This document shows, piece after piece, positions 12,201 through 24,200 of a stretch of DNA of 64,000 nucleotides (position 1 is its first letter; the number at the start of each line of letters is the position of its first letter). Origin of the DNA: Gari tellinella (Eukaryota; Mollusca; Bivalvia; Cardiida; Psammobiidae); assembly GCA_922989275.2 (NCBI GenBank), contig OV277859.1, positions 35,507,501-35,571,500 of the forward strand, given 5' to 3'. The notes beneath the pieces are model-generated. The model saw only the letters and a program-made list of their open reading frames with translations, searched no databases and was not told the DNA's origin. The position numbers were made by a program, and so were the translations under genes.

Positions 12201-15200
12201 TTCATATTCATGACAACATAAAGTGAAACTATTTTCATCAGAGGAATGTATCAAAGGTGTAAAAATATGTATCTAAAGTTCAAATTCTCTGCAAGATTAC
12301 TCATATAAACTTCAACAACTGGTTTATTGCTAAATTTAAGATATGCCAAATTGCCAAAACAACTCTATAAATTAATGCCTTCAAAATAGCGAAAAAAGGT
12401 TACCATGATTTTTTACTATATAGTGTGAAAGGGGAATACAGAAAACACATGTTTAGTTTGAAAGTAAAACCATGCATTTGAATATATATGTAAGACTCAA
12501 ATCGAGGGCCGCTCCCAAATCGAGGGCCGATTCGAAAATCGTGGGCCAATCCCAGATTGTGGGCCGTTTTCTCCCAAATCGAGGGCCGATTTGTAGCCCA
12601 TAAAAAGTCCGCGACATAGGCTTAAAATTAATACACAGATTAATACACAGATTAAAATGCTAATTTAAAAACTGCATAAAGATTTAAGAATAAAAAGAAC
12701 CATATAAACTAGTGTAAAGAACGGAATAAAATGTCAAAATTTTTGGCGCGAAATGATAAGACGTCAAAACAAACGTTTTGTGTAAGTGACGTCATATTTT
12801 GGAAAATTTCAACCGTTACGAAACAATGGACTCCATTGTAGACTTCGGATCGCAACTAATTGAGAAACAAAAGTAGAAAGCCTTTGCCTAAAGATCCAAA
12901 CCCCATGGTTCTGGAAGAGAGATGCAAACGTGTTTGTTATACTGAAGAAGTCAGTGAGAGAAAGCCATGATAAAGGGTGTCTCGCCAAAAAGGAAATCAT
13001 CTCCAGATTGCTCGGAAAGTGGAATCTCTCTATGAATAAAAGAGGAACCCTTCTTTCCTATCGTTCGAGTAACGCTTGCCAGTCTATTCAAGACCGAGGT
13101 AAGAACTCATGCCTAATTGTTTTAACTTTTAAACCAGAAAATCTTTCATTCATAGCGCGTCAAGAGTAGGCCTATAGTTGGCATTATTTGCCTAACATAG
13201 GCTAAGCATTGAAATTACCTAGGACACAAGTCAAACTGTGAAACAGACTATACTCTGTCGTATTTATGACGTATGATAATGACCTTCCTGTTTACATGTG
13301 TACTGTACTGTTAAACCTGTGTCAAGCGACATCACATCTTAAAAAATTCGCTGTTTGTAGCAGTATTTCCTAAAGAAAAGCAAACATGTAATGAAAAAAT
13401 CAAACATGCAAAGTCTTTGTGAACCAGACGCAACACGAAATCATGATGCTCACTCAATGTTCTTTCATTATGAAATGAATTGTTTATTATCAGTTAGATC
13501 TAGATCTAGATTCTAGCTGGGCGATTTTTGTTTCGATAAAAAGATATTTAGGACAAATATTTTCGGAATTATATCTGGATCTACACTGTACATGAGACTT
13601 ACTGTCTGAACAGGAGCTACAGTTCTGCTGCAGGTGGTAAACGAACTTTTTTTCTGGCTTGCGTGTGTTCTTCTTTAAATCAGTACAATACCTTTAAAGT
13701 TTGAAATCTGTTTAAACAAATACAGCATTACTAGATCTGCATAATTTTGTTTCAGTGGCTGTTACTATTGAAGAATGGTGAACACCAAAGAACACAGTGT
13801 CGCAGGAAGAATCAGTAAAGGATGACACTTTATATTCAGCCATGGAAAGATTAGTCGCTGGTAAGGTTTTATTACTGCAGATTGACCGTAAAAACGTTGG
13901 TTTTTTTTTTTCAATCAGATGGGTTCTATTTGGCATATACAGTAAAACCTTCTTATTATGGCCAATACTTTATGTTAACTATTACCGGTATGTGTTCCGA
14001 GTATGTGGCTGCTTAAAGCAAGATGAAAATAAAACAAAGCTCTTTGAAGGGCTTTCTGTTTTACTTCCACCTTGCTTGAAGCTGCCATTTGTCTTTTAAA
14101 CCATTACTTAACCGTTTTAGTCGTCGTTATACAGACATTTAACTGTTGTTTCACTTTGTATGACTCTTTTGAGTTTATCACCACTACGTATTATCAAACT
14201 TAAACGGTCAGAATGGTTGTCGCGAGTTTGGAGCCACCGACCTACAACCCACCAGTTGTACTCACTGAATGGGTATCAAATCTTAGTCTGGACAATAACT
14301 TTAATTACTGTAAAGCGGTATTCGGGCTGGCTTACATCGCAGTTGCAGTACTGGGTTTTGTTTTAAGCCGATTGTCTACAAAATGTAACACAAGCTATTG
14401 ACGGATACTGGTGCCATGTTTTTTTCAATACAGTTCTAAATAAAAACCTATGGAAAATGCATTATTTTCAGATGCCTCCCCACTGAATGACGAGCAGATG
14501 TGGCCACCTATGTCAATGCCGACACCGTAGCTTGCAGTTGTTAATTCCTCCCTGTCGAAAAACAGATTGACCCATCATGAACCCAGCCAGGTGATTTTCT
14601 GAATATAAGTAAAGGAAATAATTTACATTTGAAAGAAAAAGAAGAAAGGTCATCACTTAAATCAGGGTAAAAGTAAAGCAGATTCGAATTGAGAAAGGAA
14701 AACAAGACAGGTCACCACTTTTAAAAAGCAGGCCTTATGTTTTAGTCTACGCTCTAACCCATTAGACACAGAGCACTTATCTGATGGTCTGTTTTACCCA
14801 ATTTGAATTGTATTTAGTAATGTTTAAAAACAAGATCTACTCCGTATATCGTAGAGTGTGGGTATAAGAAGCGATCCTATACATAACTAGGAGACATTGA
14901 TTATTCTTGAGGATTTTTATACGGTCATTATGCAACAAACTTGCCCTTTATTATAGAGAATTAAAAACATAGATACGTTTCTTATTCGTTTATATAAGGG
15001 TGTGCGTGAGGTGTGTTAGAATGTGATTTAACGGGTGAATCCCACCCAAGTTCGAGTATAAAGCATAGTGTTTGTGGACCAGTTCCATCGTTCATCTAAA
15101 AAAATCAGATTTTATATTCTCGTCTATCTTCATCTTTCCTAAAAATTATTGTATTCATTTAACGGGCGAGTGGAACGTTAAATACACCACCCATGAAGTT

Positions 15201-18200
15201 CCGAGTCCGGATATTTAGAGTACGTGTAAAGCATAGTGTATTAGTTTGTAACAGATTCATCGTACAACACAACTAGAATGTACCTTCGTCTTATTTTATT
15301 TCAGCATCGCAAAGAAAGCAGCCAGATTGATTCAGCACGAATATCTCCACAAGGACATGTATACATTGGAGCAGTTTGCTACAGATTACAGGACGAAGTT
15401 CTCTTCTACTCGAATGGATGGGGGGGATATAGGCCGCCTGTTATGTCCAGTACAGACTGATTCCGGCGCTGGCTGAAGGAACGGCATTTTACAGACTGTT
15501 TATTTTAAGACAGGGCGTTTACAAGTTTGGATATCATTAAAGTACCGTTCGGTACCACATACAGTATCAAAGACAGCAGTTTACTCGTACGCGTTTATGC
15601 TATAACAACTAATACATTAATTTTTATTGACTCAATATTACCATAAAGCGTGTTCAATTCGTTCAACCATAGCGACGTTTATACTAGTCGTTTACAAAGT
15701 TTGTACAGTGCGGAAAACGTTATCATTTCCGAATAAACGCATTTATGCTGCAACTATTTGTTCATTGCCAACAGTGTGGAAACAGATCAGTCGCCGGGAA
15801 ACCTGGTGTCTGATCAGGCTCCGAATTGCTTGCCATTCCGATTGAAATAAATAGAATTGTCAAAATGTTGTCCTATTTTTCATTTTTATGCAATGCGTTT
15901 GCGTTGCGCTTGAATTAAAAACGAGAAATAATAACGCCTTCTCCACTGTACTTGTGAAGAGTGCATACCGTGTAGATCTAGTTCTTTTAGAGGCTACACA
16001 TTTTTTAAAATACGTCGTAATAAAATGTGTTTCTCGTCATTCTTTTTATCCTTGAATTATATGAGGTGTGTCCTCTCCGAAATCGACTTCAGATCAGCCC
16101 AGGATTTTCAATGTTGCACCCTTATTCAGTCCTACCCATCACTGTATGTAAGAGCATGAGATTCAAGGCCTAACACTAGGGAAGTACCGTATTTTGGGAA
16201 TAATTAGTCGTGGTTAATAATTGGCCTAATTGGCCACCTGACACGAATGGCGAAAATTCAACACCCCAAAATATCCTTATTATAGACCAACAAAGAAGTC
16301 AATTATCGCCGGCGACATATAACTCGACCCAAACATAGGCCTGAAGATTCACACCTCCGTCCGTTAACCTGTAATTTGTATTAGGTAAACCGTGAACGAT
16401 ATGCAAACTAGGGCTATTGTTTACCTTTATTTTCTTTTATCCAAGTCGTTTGTGTAAGCAGATATCCCAAACTATAATTTACACGAGCGTTAATTCCTTA
16501 AAAACAAACATTCTCGAACACAAAATGAAACAGGAAACGTTCACTATTTAGCTTAGACGGTGTTCTTATTTTTAGCACGTTAAAATCGATACAATCAGTG
16601 CGATATACTGTAAACCAGTCTGACTGACGTTATTATTCGCCTTACGCATCGGAACAATTTACGAACTAAGTTGGAGTTGTATTACATTTTAATTTTTGTA
16701 CTCGAGGATTTTTACCAGATGTAAAATAGCCTTAAAAATCATTCTATTGTAAATATTTTTTCTGAGAACCGAATGCAATAACATACTGACATTTTCGGAC
16801 ATAGAGTATTTTAGTCATTCCGTTTGAGCATCCGTTCTTCTTTCGAAGCCATTTTATCAACAAGGTTTTTTGTGTGTGACGAGTTTGGGGCCCGTTTCAT
16901 CAAAATATACGATATATTTACAATCGTAATTATATTATATCGTTACGTATATATACGATACGGTACTATAGGTGGATTACGATCTTATATACCATATATC
17001 GAAATACGTTTCATCAAGGCTATCGTTAATAAGACAATGGTGCGTAATTATACGATAGGTTTACGATGTTTCATGAAACGGAACATTGATACATATAGGC
17101 GTTTAATTTTCGCCCCTTGGATCTCAGAATGGCCAAAATTAAACAAACCAAAATAAAAAACGATCTTTTAGCACAAAATGGCCAAATTATGACGACGCCA
17201 ATTATTCCCAAAGTACGGTATTGGCAAACTTACAGTACAGTGTAGGACTGTATTTGTTATGAATGCACTTTCGGAAATAGGGGCTCACGATTTCAAATCG
17301 GCCCATAATATCAGAATGGCCAACAGTTTTCAAATCGGTCAATGATCTTGTCATGGAATTGTTTAAGGTATGCGTGTTCCGAAATCGGAGCTCCCATCGG
17401 AAATAACGTTGCCATTTTGGCTAAACATTATTTTCTAATGCACTTTCGAAACTCGGAGCTAAAGATTTCAGATCGATCCACGATTTAAGATCACCGCTCA
17501 AGATTTCAAGATCGGCCCACGATTGGGGATTGGCCCACGGTTTTCGGCCCACGATTTGGGATTGGCCCACGATATTCGAATCGGCCCTCGATTTGGGACC
17601 GACCCACGATTTGAGTCTTACATATATATACAGTAAAACCTCTCTATTACTACCACAAAAAAGAATACTAATTTATTGTTAACGACAGGTGACACCTTAA
17701 AGCAAGGTGACAGTAAAACAGAAAGCTCCTTCAGGAGCTTTCTGTTTTACTGTCACCTTGCCTTAAGCAGTCCCCTGTCTTAAACACCTGATAATTAACA
17801 CAAGTAAGTTGTTGTAATTGAGAGGTATTACTGTATGTACATGTACCGTAAAAACAATGCAGGTCTAATGTTGCTAATATCCATTCTCCTGTCTTTAGAC
17901 CACACAGATTTATCCTGGCATGTGAAGCTCACACCACAATGTAACACAAATGCCTAAAACAATATAAACACATTATAGAACAATACAAACAAATTATAAG
18001 CAAGGTCAAATTTTAATAACTAGATCTAAGTGAAATATTTGTGATTTGTTTATTGATGTACATTACTATACCAAATAGTTTTCTTGATTGTGTTAGATAT
18101 ATATATATCATAAGTCGCAGATGCGGTGGTGTTGCGCTGACCTTTGGTTAAATGTGAGAATGAAAATTTCTTTTCTTATGTTGCTAACAGGGCTGCCATT

Positions 18201-21200
18201 TCCCCGGATTTTTCCAAAATCTTTGGATTTTTATACTAGCAGAGGGTAGCTTAAACCGAATTGAAGGTAAAGCAGAATAGGCTTAAGGTGCATTCTGCTT
18301 TACTTTCAACCTGCTTTAAGTAATCACTTTTAAAAAAATATAGAAAATTTGAAAGTCTTTCAAAGTCAACTCTTAGCAGCCCTGTTCTAATGATGATTAT
18401 TCTCGCCATACATGGTCCATGTTGATCGTTCTGTTAAACATGCCTTGTATCTCATATAGTACCATCAGTTTTATGTTATTATGTATATATGTTATGATGA
18501 TGAGCTTGTATGCTAAAGTCAAATAAAACATCTGTTCTGTTCTATTCATAACACAGCCTCTGATCTTCATGTTTCTTCTGACAGAATGTCCAATATGTAA
18601 ACAACAGACAAGAATTTTAAGCAGATGATTGTAGCAGTGAAAGCATTAAACGTAATTGTATTATTTGGGAAACGGTGACAAGCACTGTTGTAAGGAGGGA
18701 ATAGTTGTAGGGAGGAAGCACTGTAGAGGTAATTTGCATGTCTTGCTATTGAGGAAAGGGTTAACCCATTACCCCATAGCCTGTTTCTAGTTTTGAAGAC
18801 AAGTGACCACTTAAAGCAGGTTGAAAGTAAAGCAGAATGCGCCTTAAGGCACATTCTGCTTTACTTTCAGCCTGCTTTAAGCTACCATCTGCTAGGATAT
18901 AGAAAATATTTCATCTAGTTCGTATGTCATCACTCTAAATTGGAACTATTTTCTTCCATGGAGGAATAAATCAAAGGCGTAAAATGGCGTATTTATGGGG
19001 TAATGGGTTAACAGAGAACAAATATACAGGCATTTATAGTATGGTGTGATAAGGATTAATGATTAGAGTTATTACAATACAGGTCTCCAGATAAGAGTGA
19101 GAAAACCAGTTATTTCCAACAGTTACTGCTTTAAGCCTTCATCAAACTACATGTTGTGACTACTCATTAGAATATGCCTTTCTATGCCTTCAATTTATTC
19201 CTACACTGAAGAGAATAGTTCAACTTTATACAGTCATAGATATTAACCATAAGGAATATTTTCTATATCCTAGTAAATTATGGTTTAAAACAGGCTGAAA
19301 GTAATGCAGTATGTGCCTTGAGGCACACTGATAAATTTACTTTTACTCTGCTTTAAAAGGTCAGCTGCCTTCAAAACTAGCAAAAGGCTATGGGATAAAG
19401 GATTAACCAACAATTCACCAGTGCTAAGTGAAGACATAAGGATTATAATGTTGGAAATACTCTCCTGCTCATGTTTGAAATACTCTGAGTTCTGATTATA
19501 CAGAGACAGCAATACCTGTAGGCTTTCAGCAAATAACTTTTCTGGTATCTGTAGTTCAAGCAATAGGTTGACATCTACAACAAGAAGGACAATGCTGAAT
19601 AAATACATGTTTTCTACCAGCAGATGAGAGCTTATAAAACTTCAACCAAAGGTAACTGCCAGACCCTCGGACATAAGGATGGATGTATTTCACCAGGTGG
19701 AGACTAACAAACAGTTAAACACAATCAAACAACAACATCAGGTCTAAAGACCAACAAAAAGGCTCACATCTAACCCACTTTTCACTAATGGGAACCAAAT
19801 TCTGTTTGTCAAAATTGGAATTCTAATTGGTACAATTTTGCACACTGTACCAGTCAGGGGCCCGTTTCATAAAACTTTGTGCAACAAAAACGGTTATTAG
19901 TCAAAACTTTAAAACACATTTAATTTCTGATTTCTCCATCTAATCCTGTATTGTGACATCTGTCACAAGACAGGATTAGATGGAGAAATAAATAATTATT
20001 GAGACTTTTATAATCTGACTTACAACAACATTTGTCGTACGAAGTTTTGTGAAACAGACCCCAGATTAACAGACACATAATTCAGTAACAGTCAAACTTG
20101 TATGATAGGCAAGAGTATCCCTAAAGACATGCAACTGCTTAACCAATAACCCCATGGATACACCTTTTTATGCCATCAGTTTATTACTCCAAAGAAGAAA
20201 TTAGTGTCATTGCAGGACAAAACTAAACTAGGCCAGAAATCCTTTAACACATTGAACCCTAGCAAGTATACTGGTCATGAACAAATCATATACCTATCAA
20301 AAGTACACTTGCCCTATGCAAACAGTGTAGATCCTGATCAGAGGGCTCCTGACGGAGCTCTCTGATCAGGGTCTACACTGTTTGTCAATTTGTAAAATAT
20401 TGTAAAATTCCACCATAATTATTACAAAATGGGCTAGATTTAATTGTAAACTGAAATTGTCCATTTAATGTTTCAGGGGTGAATAAATAAGTTAATGTTA
20501 ATTGAACAGCAGACCATCAATTAATGGGAGACAAATATAGTAGAGAAATACAACCAACTACACAATGAAGTTACTTCACCCATTTCTCCATAAACACCCT
20601 TTTTTAGGACTCCAATTCATTCCTCCACTGTAGAAAATAGTTCCCCTTTATACAGTCATGAATATGTTCAAGAATTAATTTTTCTACATCCTAGAAGATA
20701 GTAGCTTAAAGCATGCTGAAAGTATATCAGCTTTACTTTCAATCTGCTCTAAGTGGCTACCTGTCTTCCAAACTAGAAACAGGTTATTGGATTGCTCTAG
20801 AGACAAGTGAATGCTTAATGCAGGGTAAACAAGACTGCGGGTTCAATAAACGCTCATACCCCGGTGGCATCCTTGACAATATATTCTGAATCTTTTCAAA
20901 GTCCAAATTAGGTCAAGGTCAATTTAACTGAGCTTGGGTATATTATTGGTGAGTTGGTAATGGTCTAAGGCAATAACTGTATAAGTATGGAAGCATTGTA
21001 GTAAACAGTGTTGATGCTAGACAAAACGGTAAAATCTAGTTAACCGAGAAAGAGCCCATTTAAAATATTCTAAGTTCAAATTAGGTAAAGGTCAAGCTCA
21101 AAATCAATGTTGTGTTTTATATGTGGTTAGGGAATGGTCAAAGGCAACAACTGTATAAGTATCAAAGCATTGTAGTCAGTTGTGTTGATGCTAGACGAAA

Positions 21201-24200
21201 CGGTAAAATCTAGTTAACTAAGAAATAGCCTAGATAAAATATTCTAAGTTCAAATTAGGTCAAGGGCAAGGTCAAAATCAAAGTTTGGTGTTATTGGTGG
21301 TTAGGGAATGGTCAAAGGCAACAACTGTATAAGTATCAAAGCATTTTAGATAGTTGTGTTGATGCTAGACGAAACGGTAAAATCTAGTTGACCAAGAAAT
21401 AGCCTACCTAAAATATTCTAAGTTTAAATTAGGTCCAGGTCAAGATCAAAGTTTGGTGGTATTGGTGGATAGGGAATGGTCCAAGGCAACAACTATATAA
21501 GTATCCAAGCATTTGGGTAAGGGGTGTTGATTCTAGACGAAACGGTAAAATCTTCTTAACCTTGTTACAGACGGATGGACATACGCACACACATCTGTCG
21601 ATGCCGGGGGCATAAAAATAGTGCAAAAAGCTCCCATACAAGCTTTCTGTATCATTTTTACCCTGCATTAAGCAACCACCTGTGTTATAGGCTGCCAATG
21701 AGTCTTCCATTGAACAGGTCAACAAGATTAAATGTAAGCAGCTATGCTTTTAAATGGTATTGTATATACAGTAGAACCTCACTATTACGACCACTAAGGT
21801 ATGTCAAATATTAGTAGTTTAAGACAGGTGACTGCTTAAAGCAATGTAAAAGTGAAACAGAAAGCTCCCAAAGGAGCTTTCTGTTTCACTTTGAAATTGC
21901 TTGAAGCTGTCACCTGCCCTTCATACGGACATTTAGCCTTCATTTTAGTGGCTGCAATAGAGAGGTTCTACTGTATATGACGGAAGATAATATCTCTGTA
22001 TTCTCATATTACCTTCTGATGTGATCTGTTCAGGGTGATCTTTGAAAGCTTTCTGAATTGTCTCTAATGCTGCCTTCTTCTCTCCTTGATCATAAAAAGA
22101 CTGAAGAAAAAATAAACAGAATGTTCTAGCAGTAAATTGAGTTATATAGTAAGGGGTTTCTTTAATATAACCCTTAAAAAATACAGCCCAACTCAGTATA
22201 AACTCGAGCTTGCTTATGACAAACTAACTCTTAATTCAGTGTTATAAATCTTATCAGCATTTCATTAAATTCTTGTTGAGTAAGTAGAAGAGAAAATTAA
22301 TTACAGCGGAATTTGTTTGTTTATTTTGTGGAAAATGCAGATTTAAGGAGAGTTCAGTTTTTAGACGTTACAGTATACAGGTATATTGTATTTAAAATAT
22401 GCTACAGTATCCAATAAAGACAACAACTCCATCTACGAAATAATGTGGAGTTGCATACATATCCTAAACATTTAGGTAGATGTAAGTGGCATGCCTTGAT
22501 TCATAGCACATCAAGTTTACCCTTCATGGTTAGACTACATTTATCAAACATCACTGAACTAAGGTAGCATCTATTATTCTCAACCCATTACTCCATAAAT
22601 GTGCCTTAAAAGCCTTTCATTTTTTCCTCTCATAAATAAGATTTCTTCTTTATACTGTATTGAATATGTACTACATGTATACAATATATATTCCTATATG
22701 CTAGTAAATGGTAGTTTAAAGCAGGCTGAACATAAAGCAAAATGCTCCTTTAGGAGCATTTTGCTTTAATTTCAGCTAGCTTTAAGCAACCACCTCTTTA
22801 ATACTGAAAACAAGCTAAGAGAGATAGGGTTCAGCCTACATACATAAAGAAGAAACTGCAACATAATCATTGCCATTTTACACATATAGAGGCAAGAACC
22901 AATGATAGATACCCTGGTAATTGCCCATGCAAGTTTGAAGTATTTCTCCGGGTCTTTCTCTGAGAACATGGGCAGTAGTGTTTGATATCCCTCCAGAGCC
23001 TTCTTGTGCTCCTTCATCATCTCATACAGCCGAGATCTCTCCCACAGGCAGTGCATCTTGTTTTCACCACCCACTGATATGGCTGTTAAAAAACAAAAGT
23101 AATACCCCTGCAATTAAGACGAATTAATGTGATTTAGTTTTCCCTGTATAAGCCGGATGAATATTTAAAGCAAAATGAATATAAAACAGAAAGCTCATAC
23201 ATGAGCTTTCTGCTTTACATTCATCTTTCTTTAAGTTGTAACCTGTCTCAAATATCATTAATTAGTCTTTTTAGTGGTTGTTAAACAGGTGTTTTACTGT
23301 ATCATAATCATCTCTATTACAATCACCACTACATCTGTATTTCCATCACTGATAAAGAAGACTCTTTGATGGGAGTTTACACTTTTCTCTGCAAAAGTGC
23401 ACTCAAACCTTTCATCTTACCCCTCCACATATGTAATACATGTAGTTTAAAACTATATCTGTAGTAATGGAGAAGTAAACACAGGTTGCAGCCTAAAGTA
23501 GAATTAGAGTAAAACATAAGTGATCATTGCTTTATTAAGTTGATCAATTAAAACAGATCGAAAGTAAAGCAAAACATCTTAAGGTGCATTCTGCTTTGCT
23601 TTCAGCCTGCTTTAGCTACCATCTGTTAGGACATAGAGCTTGGTTATGATTGTATGTTGCTTTAGCAGTATGTCAGTCCCATCACGACGTCCAGCTAATT
23701 ACAGGTGGAGTTACACAACAAAAGCCTATTAATTAAGCACTGTTTCAAGCATAAATCTGCCACTAGGACTGGGTAGACATGTCGCAAGCCAGCTGGAGGG
23801 CTTGCCCACATAAAAAATCTGGAGTGCCAAGACCGGTATTTGAACCCACAACAATGAGGAGCTAAGTGATGGTCAGTCACAGTGACTACCGTATAACCAT
23901 TCGGCCATCAAGGTTCCTAAGGATATAGAAAACATTTCTTATGGTGCATATTCATAAAAAGGAATTATGTTATTTGTGGAAGAATAAATTAAAGGCATAA
24001 ATGCGTATTTATGGAGTAAAGTGTTAACCAGTTGTTTCAGTTGTTGGGTATTACCTTGTGAGTAGCACTTAATGGCTTGGTTGATGTCATTTTGCTCCTC
24101 ACACATCTCTGCCAGCCTTGCCCACTCCTCTGTATCACTGGGCTCCAGATAGGCAGCAATCAGAGAGTACTGAAATCCCACAGCATCATAACAAACACTC

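Larger units (their letters stand above)
12600..16185. other. Interior of the 5.1-kb element, left part
   Basis: AT-rich sequence with the three coding-like fragments listed separately, a family B MITE (13940-14150) and a short inverted GATCAGtcgcc/GGTGTCTGATC pair near 15785. Otherwise nothing recognisable. Confidence 0.5.
12490..17621. mobile_element. 5.1-kb element with GC-rich composite terminal inverted repeats
   Basis: The left end starts GTAAGACTCAAATCG and the right end is its reverse complement, both flanked by ATATATAT (12482-12489 and 17622-17629). The TIRs, roughly 110 bp, are tandem variants of a short unit, about AAATCGAGGGCCGA / AAATCGTGGGCCAA. A subterminal array of related units reaches inward from about 17280. 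The interior has small open stretches with splice-like borders, two nested elements and no recognised transposase. Because the flank is a TA microsatellite, the duplication length is ambiguous. Confidence 0.75.

Noticed and set aside
16824..17156. 110-aa open frame
   Set aside because: It spans the AT-rich palindromic MITE at 16888-17095, so the frame is compositional.
21429..21725. 98-aa minus-strand open frame
   Set aside because: Falls in the tandem repeat element at 20829-21620.
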